Notes: generated by a model not told the origin, from the letters alone. 64,000 bases of DNA from Hippea maritima DSM 10411 (GCF_000194135.1 NC_015318.1:820501-884500); one strand, 5' to 3'; counted from the stretch's first letter, positions 51,881 to 62,044 are shown. Program-made: numbers and translations.

Positions 51881-53029
51881 TATTATTTCTTCTATTTTGG
51901 AAAATACATTTGATGACGGGTATCTTTTAATTGAATTTAGTACATTTTCTCTTAACTTTGGCAATTTGTTTCTGTTTTCAAGAACAAACTCCAAAGTCTC
52001 TTCTATTTCATGAACATCGGAGGGTTCATTTATTATAAAACCGTTTTCACCATTTATTACAACCTCACTGGTTCCATTGTATTTACTAACAACAGGAACA
52101 AGCCCGCATGCCATAGCTTCCAACACCACAAGCGCAGCCGCATCATAAAGAGTAGGATAGACAAATACATCACAGCCACTATATACAGTTTCAATGTCAC
52201 TTCTTTTTCCCAAGCATATTACTCTATCTTGCAAGTTATTTCTTGATATTATTGACTTAAAATAGCTTCTATAATTCCCACCTGCTACAACCAACTTAAA
52301 TGAGTAACCCTTATCTTTTAAGTTTTTTAAAGCTTTTAAAAGATAACATAGACCTTTGAGTTTATGATTTGTGGAAACAAAGCAGAACACCAGTTCATCT
52401 TTATCTATTTTCATCTCCTTTTTTAATTTTTGTTGAAAGTCTGGCATAGGCTTGAATCTATCCAAATCAACGCCATTGCTAATTAGAACAATTTTCCTTT
52501 CATCTAATTTAAACTTATCTATAATTTGCTTTTTAGTGAAATTAGACGGAAGTATAAAGGCTTTTTTTGAGTCAGCAAAAATCTTAAAATTTAGTGTTTC
52601 TATACATAAATTTACCCAATGAGATAAAGAAAGGAATTTTCTTAGCCTATATAATAGACGACTCAGTTTGTTGGGGTATTTTAAAACAGCCCTTTTAAAG
52701 TAGTAAGAATGAGCCCCACTGTCTCCCCTGTATATGTCACTATAAAAGCTTTTTCCTACTCCCAGAATACAAACATCTTTATTTTTCTTTTTTATTTTTT
52801 TTCCTTTTATAAAGGAATATAAAGCAAAAAATAACTCTCTTAATCCTCCCCCAACGGGAAAATAAACCTTATTAACAGTTATATTGCTATTCTTGGGTTC
52901 AGCATCAACTTTAAAAGCATAAACATCCACTTTATAGCCCTTATCAGCAAGGTAATGCACTAAGTTGTATATTACCTTCTCCTGTCCACCGTAAGTTCTA
53001 AAGTACTTATAGAAAATTACTATTTTCAT
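51860..53029 (-). CDS. Glycosyltransferase family 4 protein
   Basis: 389 residues, GT-B fold. N-terminal FYKYFRTYGGQEKVIYNLVH with the GGxE-type acceptor loop; donor-side EAMACGLVPVV and LDRFKP after SNGVD. Likely builds cell-surface polysaccharide or LPS core. It stands alone, with no other glycan genes adjacent. Sugar and acceptor cannot be predicted. Confidence 0.88.
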   Translation of the reverse strand: MKIVIFYKYFRTYGGQEKVIYNLVHYLADKGYKVDVYAFKVDAEPKNSNITVNKVYFPVGGGLRELFFALYSFIKGKKIKKKNKDVCILGVGKSFYSDIYRGDSGAHSYYFKRAVLKYPNKLSRLLYRLRKFLSLSHWVNLCIETLNFKIFADSKKAFILPSNFTKKQIIDKFKLDERKIVLISNGVDLDRFKPMPDFQQKLKKEMKIDKDELVFCFVSTNHKLKGLCYLLKALKNLKDKGYSFKLVVAGGNYRSYFKSIISRNNLQDRVICLGKRSDIETVYSGCDVFVYPTLYDAAALVVLEAMACGLVPVVSKYNGTSEVVINGENGFIINEPSDVHEIEETLEFVLENRNKLPKLRENVLNSIKRYPSSNVFSKIEEIIKRNCGA

Positions 53030-53087
53030 GATGAAATTCTATAAAAACACACTTCTAAAAGCAAAAAGTTTATGATAGTTTATTTAT

Positions 53088-53927
53088 ATGAAGTTTGTTG
53101 GTGCCCATGTAAGTATAGCAGGGGGAGTTCAAAACGCCCTTTTGAACGCCAAAAGGATCAACGCTAATGCATTTGCTTTATTTACGAGGAACCAAAGGAG
53201 ATGGGAAGCTAAACCCTATACAGAAAAGAACATCGCATTTTTTAAGAAAAACCTAAAGGACTTCGGGTTTGATGAAAAATACATACTGCCGCATGCGAGT
53301 TATTTGATCAATCTATGTTCTCCCAAAAAGGATACATTGGAAAAATCGCGTAAATCGTTTATAGAGGAGCTAAACAGAGTCAAACAGCTTGGATTGAAGT
53401 ATTTGAATGTCCACCCAGGAGCCCACCTTAACAAACTATCCTTAAAGGAAAGCATATCTCTAATGGCTGAAAGCATAAATTTGGCGTTGGATTCTATTGG
53501 TGATATTACCATCGTGCTTGAGATAACAGCGGGCGAAGGAACCGTTGTTGGCTATAGATTTGAACACCTCGCAGGGATAATCGAGCAGGTTAAAGACAAA
53601 AAAAGGATCGGTGTTTGTCTTGACACATGCCACATGTTTGCTGCGGGTTATGATATTAGGGATGAAGATTCGTATGAAAAAACAATGGCTGAATTTGACA
53701 GTACTGTTGGCTTTAGCTACCTCAAGGGCATGCACTTGAACGACTCAAAGCATCCACTTGGATCACGAAAAGACAGACATGAAAGCATAGGGAAAGGCTT
53801 TATAGGACTCGATGCCTTTAAATTTATAATGAAAGACCCAAGAACCGATAATATCCCCTTGATCCTTGAGACGCCAAACACCTCTCTTTGGAGTAAAGAG
53901 ATAGAGCTTTTAAGATCTTTTGTTTGA
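53088..53927 (+). CDS. nfo: Endonuclease IV (AP endonuclease)
   Basis: Repairs abasic sites. 279 residues, zinc-dependent TIM barrel: GAHVSIAGGVQNAL at the start, the metal ligands in HASYLIN, NVHPGAH, LEITAGEG, CLDTCHMFAAGYD and MHLNDSKHPLGSRKDRH, and final ILETPN. All expected metal-binding residues are present. Confidence 0.95.
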   Translation: MKFVGAHVSIAGGVQNALLNAKRINANAFALFTRNQRRWEAKPYTEKNIAFFKKNLKDFGFDEKYILPHASYLINLCSPKKDTLEKSRKSFIEELNRVKQLGLKYLNVHPGAHLNKLSLKESISLMAESINLALDSIGDITIVLEITAGEGTVVGYRFEHLAGIIEQVKDKKRIGVCLDTCHMFAAGYDIRDEDSYEKTMAEFDSTVGFSYLKGMHLNDSKHPLGSRKDRHESIGKGFIGLDAFKFIMKDPRTDNIPLILETPNTSLWSKEIELLRSFV

Positions 53928-53957
53928 ATTGCGGTTCTGTGTTCAAAAATATACAGT

Positions 53958-55280
53958 TTAAGGTATAGAAAGTATTATAACAAACCTGCTGCCTTCTCCC
54001 TTTTTACTTGAAAGCTCTATTTTACCACCGTACAGGTTTACCGTGTGCTTTACGATAGCAAGCCCAAGACCTGTGCCACTTAACTTTCTATCCCTGCCTG
54101 CTCTTGAAGTATAAAAGCGCTCAAAGATACGCTGTCTATCGGATTCTTCTATCCCGATGCCGCTATCCTCAACGGTTATTGTTAAACTTCTATTGCCGAT
54201 TATTTTGCAATTAACCCTTACAAAGCCTGTCTCTGTGAAGTTTATTGCATTGTCAACTAAATTCCACAGGATCGATTTCAAATGACCGCAGGGTATATTG
54301 ACTTTTGCAGCTTCGCATGAAACTTGAAAATCAAGGCCTTTGTTCTTGGCGATCTGGCCAAAGGCTGCATTTAGTTGTTCTCTCAATTCTCCTATGTGGC
54401 ATTCGCCCTTTTTTGAAACATTTCTGCTTTCAAGTCTGTGTAGGGTTAATATATCCTCGATCAACTCCGTTAGGTGCTGTGCGCTTTCGTATATGTATTT
54501 TAAAAACTTCTCTTGCGTCTTTTTGTCTATGCCTTTTGAGTTTAACAGCGTTTCAGAAAACCCCATGATAGAAGTTATGGGCGTTTTTAGCTCATGGGAT
54601 GCCTCCTCAAAAAATTTAGCCTTCATTCTTTGGTATTTTTCTCTCTGGGATATATCGTTGATCAATATGATTGTTTTTTTGTTGAATGTTTGGCTCTTAA
54701 GTAAAAGGATTTTATCGTTGGATTCTATTAAACTCTCCTTTTTTGTTGTGATCACACTTTGAAGCACCGTTAATATCTTAAAATCCTTACACAGGTCAAA
54801 TAGATTGCCTTTGTTCTCCTTTAACCCTAAAAACTGGATTGCCGCTGGATTTATAAGCTCAATTTCACCTTCATAATTTACGAGTATCAGACCCTCGTTT
54901 AAGGCGTTTATGATGGACTTTAACTTTTCTTTTTCCTGCTCTATTGAGTTTTGTTGTCTTTTGAGTATGTTGTATATGCGCTTTATCGCCGAATAGATCC
55001 TATGCAGGACGATATCATCCGTTTCAGGCAAGATGAGTTTGTTCTCATTCTTCATCTTGTTTATTAAGGATTCTATCGACAAATAGATATCCTCTTCCTT
55101 TTCTGTTATAATGTAAGACGTAAACAGACTCAAAATAAACAAGAATATAAACAGAATCGAAAGCTTGTTTAAAAAAGTGGTTAAATCCATCGTTTTTTTG
55201 AAGAAGAGTAAGCCCACCAACACGGTTGTAATGATTTCAAATATGAGCAAGACCGAAAATATATGAACAAATCTTTTCAT
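53958..55280 (-). CDS. phoR: Phosphate-regulon sensor histidine kinase
   Basis: 440 residues. Two N-terminal membrane helices (~7-28 and ~38-59) with little periplasmic loop, a linker coiled coil, a PAS domain (~115-205), HisKA with phospho-acceptor His in FEEASHELKTPITSIMGFSE and a HATPase with NLVDNAINFT and GTGLGLAIVKH. Last gene of pstCAB-phoU-phoB-phoR; overlaps phoB by 4 bp. Absence of a sensing domain outside the membrane fits PhoR, which listens to Pst/PhoU. Confidence 0.92.
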   Translation of the reverse strand: MKRFVHIFSVLLIFEIITTVLVGLLFFKKTMDLTTFLNKLSILFIFLFILSLFTSYIITEKEEDIYLSIESLINKMKNENKLILPETDDIVLHRIYSAIKRIYNILKRQQNSIEQEKEKLKSIINALNEGLILVNYEGEIELINPAAIQFLGLKENKGNLFDLCKDFKILTVLQSVITTKKESLIESNDKILLLKSQTFNKKTIILINDISQREKYQRMKAKFFEEASHELKTPITSIMGFSETLLNSKGIDKKTQEKFLKYIYESAQHLTELIEDILTLHRLESRNVSKKGECHIGELREQLNAAFGQIAKNKGLDFQVSCEAAKVNIPCGHLKSILWNLVDNAINFTETGFVRVNCKIIGNRSLTITVEDSGIGIEESDRQRIFERFYTSRAGRDRKLSGTGLGLAIVKHTVNLYGGKIELSSKKGEGSRFVIILSIP

Positions 55281-55948
55281 GATTTAAACTTGTATCCAAC
55301 GCGGGGTATGGAGATGATACGGCTTCCCTTTTCCTTTAACTTTTTCCTCAGATTCGATAGGTGAACATCGATGGTTCTGTCGCTTACATTGGCATTGTAG
55401 CCCCAAACGGACTCTAAGATCCTATCGCGCGAGAAAACCTTATTTGGATTTTCCAAAAACAGTTTAAGAATTGAAAACTCTGTCTTGGTTAACTCTATGG
55501 GCTCACTATTAACCAGAATGGAATACTCATCCTCGTTTAATTCAATGCCGCATACAGATATAACACTTGTTCTGTTTTTAAGCCTTCGCAAGATGGCGTT
55601 TACTTTAGCTAATAAAACCTTTGTGCTAAAGGGTTTAACAAGAAAATCATCGGCGCCCTTATTTAGAAGCTGTGCAAAAAGATCATCCTGCGTTTTAGCT
55701 GTGATGATTAGAATTGGGATATCCTTTAATTTTTCCTTTGAGCTTACAAGCTCTATAAAATCCTCACCCTGCAGGCCTGGCAGCATCAGATCTAGGATTA
55801 TCAGATCGGGTAGATCTTGTTTGATGTAAATCAATGCGTCGTTTGCGTTATCAAAGCTTTGCACCTCATAGCCCGCACTTGAGAGTGTAAACTCAATAAG
55901 CTCTGCTATCTTATGATCGTCTTCAATAACGATAACCTTCTCTTTCAC
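55277..55948 (-). CDS. phoB: Phosphate-regulon response regulator
   Basis: 223 residues: receiver domain with phospho-acceptor Asp in LIILDLMLPGLQGEDF and Lys in DDFLVKPFST, then an OmpR-type winged helix (~130-223; TKTEFSILKLFLENP, DRTIDVHLSNLRKKL). It should bind the 11-bp-period repeats between pstC and pstS. 4-bp overlaps with phoU and phoR. Confidence 0.94.
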   Translation of the reverse strand: MKEKVIVIEDDHKIAELIEFTLSSAGYEVQSFDNANDALIYIKQDLPDLIILDLMLPGLQGEDFIELVSSKEKLKDIPILIITAKTQDDLFAQLLNKGADDFLVKPFSTKVLLAKVNAILRRLKNRTSVISVCGIELNEDEYSILVNSEPIELTKTEFSILKLFLENPNKVFSRDRILESVWGYNANVSDRTIDVHLSNLRKKLKEKGSRIISIPRVGYKFKS

Positions 55949-56607
55949 TCCTTTATCCTTTTGTGTTTTACAACCTCGCCCGTTGCAACAAAGGTTGCAA
56001 GTTCTGCTATGTTTGTTGCCTGATCGGCTATCCTTTCAAGAGCCCTTGCAACAAATGTCAACCTCAATGCCGATTTTATATTTGCGCTGTTTAAATAGGA
56101 TAACTTTATGAGCTTCTTCATGATTGCAAGCTCAAGCAGATCAACATCGTCATCTAACTTGATCACCTGCTTGCTTTTTTGTGTATCCCCATCGAAGAAG
56201 GCTTCAAGCGCATTCTCAAACATAAACACTGCCAACTTTTTCATCTGTTTTATGTCGCTATAGTCCACTATCTTTGGTTTGTTTATTATTTTTTGCGCCC
56301 ATTCAGCAATGTTTACCGCATTATCCGCAACGCGTTCAATCGCCACATTTATCTTTAGCGATGCAACGATAAACCTTAAATCGCTTGCCTCTGGGTGTTT
56401 TAGTGCGCAGACTGTAATCACATCCTCATCTATCTCGTTGTCTATCTCATCAACCTCCCTGTCCTTTTCTATCACCCAATCCAACAGAGCCTTATTTTCA
56501 TCGAATAAGCCGTCTAAGGCCTTATTTGTCATATCAAGGGCAAGAGAAGCCATACGCGAAACCTTTAATTTAATCTCTCTAATATCACGCTCTATTCCTG
56601 CAGCCAT
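55945..56607 (-). CDS. phoU: Phosphate-signalling protein PhoU
   Basis: 220 residues, two repeated three-helix bundles, each with the metal-binding E/DxxxD-type pattern (for example EKDREVDEIDNEID and ERVADNAVNIAEWA; ERIADQATNIAELA). It conveys the state of the Pst transporter to PhoR. Located 12 bp after pstB. Confidence 0.94.
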   Translation of the reverse strand: MAAGIERDIREIKLKVSRMASLALDMTNKALDGLFDENKALLDWVIEKDREVDEIDNEIDEDVITVCALKHPEASDLRFIVASLKINVAIERVADNAVNIAEWAQKIINKPKIVDYSDIKQMKKLAVFMFENALEAFFDGDTQKSKQVIKLDDDVDLLELAIMKKLIKLSYLNSANIKSALRLTFVARALERIADQATNIAELATFVATGEVVKHKRIKE

Positions 56608-56619
56608 TCACCACCCCTT

Positions 56620-57375
56620 TCAACCAAATCTACCCGTTATATATTTTTCTGTCAACTCCTGGTCTGGATTTGTAAAGAGTTTCTTTGTTCTGTTAAACTC
56701 AATAAGCTCACCTTTAAACATAAACGCCGTAAAGTCTGAAATCCGCGCCGCCTGTTGCATGTTGTGGGTTACAATAAGCACAGTGGTTATATCTTTCAGT
56801 TGAACAATTAGGTCTTCAATCTTTGCCGTTGCTGTCGGATCCAGGGCGCTTGTTGGCTCATCGAATAGAATAATGTCTGGCTCAACTGCTAAAGTCCTTG
56901 CGATAACAAGCCTCTGTTGCTGGCCGCCAGAAAGCGATGTTGCTGGGCTTTTGAGCTTGTCTTTAACCTCATCCCATAGAGCTGCCTCAACTAAAGACTT
57001 CTCAACTATCTCCTCAATCTGGCTCTTGTTTTTTATGCCTTTAAGTTTTAAACCATAGGCCACATTGTCAAATATGGACATGGGAAACGGCGTTGGCCTT
57101 TGAAAAACCATACCAATCTTGCTCCTGAGTGAGATCAGATCTTTTGTTTTTAGTATGTTTTCACCGTTGTATAGGATTTCGCCTTCGTATCTTGTGCCCT
57201 TGTAAAGGTCGTGCATTCGATTGAAACACCTTAAAAAGGTCGTTTTTCCGCACCCCGATGGTCCTATTAAAGCAGTGATGGAGTTTTTGTATATGTTCAT
57301 ATTGATATTTTTAAGAACCCTCGTTTGACCGTAATAAAAGTTCAAATTTTTAACCTCAATTAGAACCTCATTCAC
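56620..57375 (-). CDS. pstB: Phosphate ABC transporter ATPase
   Basis: 251 residues: Walker [18 protein letters not shown], signature [16 protein letters not shown], Walker [14 protein letters not shown], switch His in [10 protein letters not shown]. Powers PstSCA phosphate import. Overlaps pstA by 4 bp. Confidence 0.97.
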   Translation of the reverse strand: MNEVLIEVKNLNFYYGQTRVLKNINMNIYKNSITALIGPSGCGKTTFLRCFNRMHDLYKGTRYEGEILYNGENILKTKDLISLRSKIGMVFQRPTPFPMSIFDNVAYGLKLKGIKNKSQIEEIVEKSLVEAALWDEVKDKLKSPATSLSGGQQQRLVIARTLAVEPDIILFDEPTSALDPTATAKIEDLIVQLKDITTVLIVTHNMQQAARISDFTAFMFKGELIEFNRTKKLFTNPDQELTEKYITGRFG

Positions 57376-58214
57376 AGATCATACCTCCTTGAGATCACCC
57401 ATCTGCCCAAAAGATTAAAGATTAATATGAAGACAACGATAACAAACGATGCGCCCCAGGCTAACCTATGCCAGGATGGATACGGTCCCATTGCGTATTG
57501 ATAAATCGTAACTGTCAAGGATGACATGGGCTGGTTTGGGTTTAAAGTGAGGAACGAGTTGTTGAAGCTTGTAAACAGAAGCGGTGCTGTCTCAACGGAA
57601 ACGCGCGCAATCGAAAGCAAAACACCCGTAAAAAGCCCCTTTAAAGCACCTCTATAGACAACATCTTTGATAACAAGATAATAAGGCGCACCAAGGGCAA
57701 AGGCCGCCTCCCTCATCTCCCACGGGATTAACCTTAATGTTTCCTCAGTCGTTCTAACGATTATCGATATCATGATAATAGCCAAAGCGATTGATCCTGC
57801 AAATCCACTGAAATGACCCATCGGTCTAACAATGATCGTATAAACAAAAACGCCAACAACTATTGATGGAAAGCTCATCATCATATCCGCCAAAGTGCTT
57901 ATCAATGAGCTGATTCTTTTGTCTTTTCCGTATTCGGCAAGGTATGTGCCTCCCAATATGCCAGCAGGAACACCTATAACAACGGCGATTACGGTTATGA
58001 TCGCCTGACCAACAAAGGCGCAGCGCAAACCCCCTCCTGGAATGCCAGGCGGTGCGGGATCGTTTATAAAAAGCGATAGGTTTAAGGCTGACAACCCTTT
58101 TATAAGGACGCTTGCAATGATGAAAACAAGCCAGAAGATCCCCAAAAAGGCGGTAAAAATTGAGACAGATATGGCAATGAGGTTTATGATTTTTCTTTTC
58201 TTTAGATGGTTCAT
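57372..58214 (-). CDS. pstA: Phosphate ABC transporter permease PstA
   Basis: 280 residues, six membrane helices, with the PstA blocks [45 protein letters not shown] (coupling helix) and GRWVISRR near the end. Overlaps both neighbours by 4 bp. Confidence 0.95.
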   Translation of the reverse strand: MNHLKKRKIINLIAISVSIFTAFLGIFWLVFIIASVLIKGLSALNLSLFINDPAPPGIPGGGLRCAFVGQAIITVIAVVIGVPAGILGGTYLAEYGKDKRISSLISTLADMMMSFPSIVVGVFVYTIIVRPMGHFSGFAGSIALAIIMISIIVRTTEETLRLIPWEMREAAFALGAPYYLVIKDVVYRGALKGLFTGVLLSIARVSVETAPLLFTSFNNSFLTLNPNQPMSSLTVTIYQYAMGPYPSWHRLAWGASFVIVVFILIFNLLGRWVISRRYDL

Positions 58215-59134
58215 TTTGAATACCGCCTCAATAAGAATTTAGCTATACCAAGTGCAGTAAAGCTCATAACATAGAGTATTAGCGCAAGGTAGAATAGGCT
58301 TGCCAGATACAGTCTAAAGTCTGCCTCTGTAAACTCGTTTGCCAGCGCAACCGATATGGTGGTTGATGATTTTAAGAGTGAAAGATGGATGGTGTGGTCG
58401 TTGCCCAAGACAAATGCCACAGCCATCGTCTCGCCAAGCGCCCTGCCTGTTGCTATTATTATGCCGCTTATTACGCCCACCTTTGAGTAAGGCAGGATTA
58501 CATCCTTGATAACCTCCCACTTCGTCGCACCCATTCCGTATGCTGACTCTATTAGCTCCTTTGGAACTAAATCAAAGGTATCACGAGAGATTGAAGCGAT
58601 AAATGGAATGATCATTATGCTTAAGATCAAGCCCGAAGTTAAAAGATCTATACCTAACGGCGTGCCCCTAAACAGTAATCCAACCACAGGAATGGGCAAA
58701 AATACCCTTTGAAGAAAAGGCTCGATATAATTTCTCATGATTGGTGCAAGTGTAAACAATCCCCACATGCCGTAGATAATGCTGGGTATAGAGGCCAAAA
58801 GCTCAATAGCTAAAGAAAAAGCACGTTTAAGTTTGTCAGGGCAGATTTGGGATAAAAAGATACCTATACCAAGTGATGTGGGAATTGCAAAGATCAAAGC
58901 CAATAGTGTGGTAATAAGCGTTCCATAGATAGCCGTTGCCCCACCGAACACCTTTTTAACGGGATTCCAGGCATCTGAAAAGATAAAGTTTATCACGCCA
59001 AATTTTTGTATAGCAGGATAAGACATAACAAGAAGGACAACTAACATGGCAAGCGAGATAAAGATAACAAGCAGGGCTAATGTGTAACTTAAGTTTTTAA
59101 AGGCCAAATCTTTCTTTTTGTAAGCGCTCCTCAT
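58211..59134 (-). CDS. pstC: Phosphate ABC transporter permease PstC
   Basis: 307 residues, six helices; motifs ATAIYGTLITTLLALIFAIP, SIPSIIYGMWGLF, ESAYGMGATKWEVIKDV (coupling helix) and GRALGETMAVAFVLG. First gene of the Pho operon. The ATG at 59134 would lie about 3 nt after the transcription start predicted from the adjacent -10 (59149-59144), so it may be translated nearly leaderless, or the -10 is slightly misplaced. Confidence 0.94.
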   Translation of the reverse strand: MRSAYKKKDLAFKNLSYTLALLVIFISLAMLVVLLVMSYPAIQKFGVINFIFSDAWNPVKKVFGGATAIYGTLITTLLALIFAIPTSLGIGIFLSQICPDKLKRAFSLAIELLASIPSIIYGMWGLFTLAPIMRNYIEPFLQRVFLPIPVVGLLFRGTPLGIDLLTSGLILSIMIIPFIASISRDTFDLVPKELIESAYGMGATKWEVIKDVILPYSKVGVISGIIIATGRALGETMAVAFVLGNDHTIHLSLLKSSTTISVALANEFTEADFRLYLASLFYLALILYVMSFTALGIAKFLLRRYSK

Positions 59135-59143
59135 AGTGAGGAA

Positions 59144-59203
59144 CTTATAATGGCAATACGTTAAGATTTTGTTAAGAGAGGGTAAAGAAGGTGTGAAAAT
59201 TGT
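59144..59203 (-). promoter_or_regulatory. Pho box array and -10 of the pstC operon
   Basis: Four tandem 11-bp units on the plus strand, 59160-59203, beginning GTTAAGATTTT, GTTAAGAGAGG, GTAAAGAAGGT and GTGAAAATTGT. Then 10 bp (59150-59159) and TATAAG read on the minus strand (59149-59144). No -35 is visible, as usual at PhoB-activated promoters. Read towards pstC the unit is like the TTAACA repeats of Bacillus PhoP sites. Confidence 0.8.
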
Positions 59204-59278
59204 AAATTATCGTAACCTAAAACACAATCCAAGTCTTTAAAAGGAATTAAGGTTAATCAAATCTACTGTAAAAGAACG

Positions 59279-59338
59279 TATATTTTAACGCTTTCTTAAC
59301 ACTCACTAAACGATTTCTTATCGGCTTGCTTGTATCTA
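59279..59338 (+). promoter_or_regulatory. Pho box array and -10 of pstS
   Basis: Four 11-bp units in the opposite orientation (reading the minus strand GATAAGAAATC, GTTTAGTGAGT, GTTAAGAAAGC, GTTAAAATATA; 59322 down to 59279), then 10 bp (59323-59332) and TATCTA (59333-59338). Mirror image of the pstC array, with the same 10-bp spacing. Confidence 0.8.
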
Positions 59339-59369
59339 ATGGTAAAACTTTTTGTGGAGGTATGTGTTT

Positions 59370-60380
59370 ATGGTTAGGTTTCTTGTTGGGCTTTTTGGTT
59401 TGTTCCTGTTGGTAAATGTGTCTTTTGCCAAGTCCTCTTTAGATGGGGCGGGTGCGACCTTTCCCTATCCTGTTTATACTGCCTGGGCTTATTACTATCA
59501 TCAGGCTACGGGGAAAAAGGTTAACTATCAGGGCATAGGCTCAGGCGGCGGTATAAGGCAGATTACCAAGCGAGTGGTTGATTTTGGTGGTTCGGATGAG
59601 ATGTTATCACCAGAGGAGCTTAAAAAACGGGGTCTTTTTCAGTTTCCCGCCGTTGTTGGGTCAATTGTGGTTGTGTATAACCTAAACGGTGTAAAGGACG
59701 GTGAACTTAAGCTTTCAAATAAGGCTGTATGTGATATCTTTCTGGGAAAGGTTAAATACTGGGATAATCCTGAGATAAAACAGCTTAACAAAAACTTAAG
59801 CCTGCCACATGAGGTTATCACCGTTATACACAGATCCGAAGGCTCAGGGACCACATGGAACTTCACCTATTGGCTATCCCATGTGTGCAAGGCTTGGAAC
59901 AAAAGGATAGGCTATGGAAAGGTTGTGGGCTGGCCAACTGGAAAGGGTGCAAAGGGCAATCAGGGCGTAACAAACTATATCAAGCAGATCCCAGGCTCAA
60001 TTGGCTATGTGGAATATGCCTATAAGATTCAAAATCAGCTAAAAGTTGCACAGCTTCAAACCACATCTGGCAACTTCATAAAGCCAAGCGTTGAATCCTT
60101 TGAATCAGCGGCGAAACAGGCCAACTGGTCTGAAAAGGATTCGTTTTACATACCCTCAAATCTGCTTTTATCAAAGGGTAAAAACAGCTGGCCTTTGACC
60201 GTTTCTACGATGATCCTGCTTGCTAACGACAAGCCAAATACAAATAAACAGGTTATAGAGTTCTTTGACTGGGCTTTCAAAAACGGTGATAAAACAGCAA
60301 AACAGCTGGGTTATGTGCCACTGCCAGGCTCTGTAAAATCTATGGTCAGGGATTACTGGAAAAAGTACGTTATCAGGTGA
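59370..60380 (+). CDS. pstS: Phosphate ABC transporter substrate-binding protein
   Basis: About 336 residues, exported: signal peptide FLVGLFGLFLLVNVSFA. Mature part matches PstS (DGAGATFPYPVYTAW, YQGIGSGGGIRQI, DFGGSDEML, VIHRSEGSGTTWNFTYWL, the anion-binding residues). ATG at 59370 chosen for its GGAGG 9 bp upstream and normal signal peptide; an upstream in-frame TTG would add six residues. Divergent from pstC, so it is transcribed alone under its own Pho box and terminator. Confidence 0.95.
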   Translation: MVRFLVGLFGLFLLVNVSFAKSSLDGAGATFPYPVYTAWAYYYHQATGKKVNYQGIGSGGGIRQITKRVVDFGGSDEMLSPEELKKRGLFQFPAVVGSIVVVYNLNGVKDGELKLSNKAVCDIFLGKVKYWDNPEIKQLNKNLSLPHEVITVIHRSEGSGTTWNFTYWLSHVCKAWNKRIGYGKVVGWPTGKGAKGNQGVTNYIKQIPGSIGYVEYAYKIQNQLKVAQLQTTSGNFIKPSVESFESAAKQANWSEKDSFYIPSNLLLSKGKNSWPLTVSTMILLANDKPNTNKQVIEFFDWAFKNGDKTAKQLGYVPLPGSVKSMVRDYWKKYVIR

Positions 60381-60382
60381 TC

Positions 60383-62044
60383 TCAGGGGCTTTCTGCCCC
60401 TTTTTCAATCTCAACCATCACATCGTTAAAGGCAATGCCTCTTTTTGTGTCTGTTGGTATGTTCTTTGAGATAGCGTTCACATCAAGACACCTGCTTTTG
60501 TAGACAAATGCCAGGTTTCCCTTAACAGAATCCACGACTTTTGCCTTAAATGTCCTTTTTGTGTTGCCGTTTTTTAAGCTAACTAAAGAACCTGAATCAA
60601 TCCTGTATTTTTTGGTTATCTCTTGGGATACATAAACGGTTTCTAAATCTATTGGTATGTTTTGTGAGTTTAGATAGCTTAAATGCGGCAGGCTGATTAG
60701 GCGGATCTTATCAAAAGTCTTTTTAGGCAGTATTAACTCATTCAGATCCTCTGGTGATTTTCTTGATCTAACTCTTTCACTTTTAACACCATCAATCGAC
60801 AAATCCAGCTTAACATTCAACCGTTTTGCAATTTCTTTGGCTGCAGTTATGTCGTTGAGTCCATTTACAAGCGCTTCTTTTTTCAGCGTTTTGTTAAACA
60901 GATAGCTGCCCTGTATGTCGCTTTGGGCAAACATACCACCAACCTTTAGAAAATAATTTGCATACTCGGTGGTTTGAGTAAAGTTTGTATCAACAACGAT
61001 AAGGATCGTTTTATCTAAAGCTTCCTGCCACACCTCGTTATCTGGCAAACTCATAACTGGGTTTGCCGCAACGATAAAAATAACATCAAAGTAATCGTTT
61101 TTAAGGTAATCTGTTATATCTGCGATGTAGATGCTTCTTTTTGGTGTTATCTTTGGCTTTTTTAGGCCTTCCTTTGAGGATCGAGAATAGTATAAATAGT
61201 CGATGTTGCCCGTTAGGTATGCAAGTCGGTTGAGCCATTTAATCGAGTTTTTGCCGTTTGAATAGCGCTGAAGCCCATAGCCTTCTATAACGGCTGTCCT
61301 GCCCGATTCAAATACGCTTGCAAATAGGTCTATCTCGTCCTCTTTTAAGCCTGTGAGCTTTATAGGATCATCAGACAAAAGTCTGGATTTGCCCAATCTA
61401 TTCAAGATTGCATTTGCCAATACACCATCCGCTGCTGGCTTGATCCTGAAATACTCATGAGCCAGTTTTGCCGTTTGCGTCTCTATCGGGTCGATATAGA
61501 TAATGCGTTTGTGTTTTTTTAACTCCTTGAGGTATGCATAAAGATGGGGCGAGCAGGTGTTGGCGTTTTTGCCAAAAATTACGATATTATCAACCTCTTC
61601 TAAGTTCGTTATAGGTGGGTTTGTGCATACGCTAAAATCCTCAATATGGGCCTCTATGCCTGTCTCATCACAGGGACTGCCATCAACAAAATAGACATTG
61701 TCAAGCTGGCTAAGCAAGACATCCCAGGCAAACATGCCATAGCCTAAGTTACCTGAGCCCCTAAGATACAAAACCCTCTTATTTTCCTTAAGCGAATCTA
61801 TCAAGAGTTTAGAGATCCTATCGAACAGATCATCCTCTTTTGCTCTTTTGCCATCTAAAAGAGAGTAGGATGTATTATTCTTGATTTCTCTTTCGTAAAA
61901 AAATCTTAACTTTCCGCAGATAAAGGGTTTTTCTAAAAACTCAAAGTCGTTGGCTTTTACCTTTAACTGTCCGTTTTCTAAACCTGCCAAGAATCCGCAT
62001 GTATCGGGGCAATCCTTGGCACAGAAGTGGTTTATCCAATCCAT
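60383..62044 (-). CDS. Molybdopterin-dependent oxidoreductase, short form
   Basis: 553 residues, MopB superfamily. N-terminal [4Fe-4S] site CAKDCPDTCGFL...C (~8-43), the region expected to hold the metal ligand (VDGSPCDETGIEAHI; Cys is a candidate) and a C-terminal molydopterin-dinucleotide-binding fold (~430-550). Shorter than formate dehydrogenases (~700 and up). No Tat signal, so cytoplasmic. No ferredoxin or membrane partner is adjacent; substrate unknown. Overlaps the upstream TOPRIM gene by 13 bp. Confidence 0.82.
   Translation of the reverse strand: MDWINHFCAKDCPDTCGFLAGLENGQLKVKANDFEFLEKPFICGKLRFFYEREIKNNTSYSLLDGKRAKEDDLFDRISKLLIDSLKENKRVLYLRGSGNLGYGMFAWDVLLSQLDNVYFVDGSPCDETGIEAHIEDFSVCTNPPITNLEEVDNIVIFGKNANTCSPHLYAYLKELKKHKRIIYIDPIETQTAKLAHEYFRIKPAADGVLANAILNRLGKSRLLSDDPIKLTGLKEDEIDLFASVFESGRTAVIEGYGLQRYSNGKNSIKWLNRLAYLTGNIDYLYYSRSSKEGLKKPKITPKRSIYIADITDYLKNDYFDVIFIVAANPVMSLPDNEVWQEALDKTILIVVDTNFTQTTEYANYFLKVGGMFAQSDIQGSYLFNKTLKKEALVNGLNDITAAKEIAKRLNVKLDLSIDGVKSERVRSRKSPEDLNELILPKKTFDKIRLISLPHLSYLNSQNIPIDLETVYVSQEITKKYRIDSGSLVSLKNGNTKRTFKAKVVDSVKGNLAFVYKSRCLDVNAISKNIPTDTKRGIAFNDVMVEIEKGAESP
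60385..60405 (+). terminator. Terminator of pstS
   Basis: AGGGGC-tttct-GCCCCT then TTTT, 5 bp after the stop. It lies inside the 3' end of the convergent gene. Confidence 0.65.
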
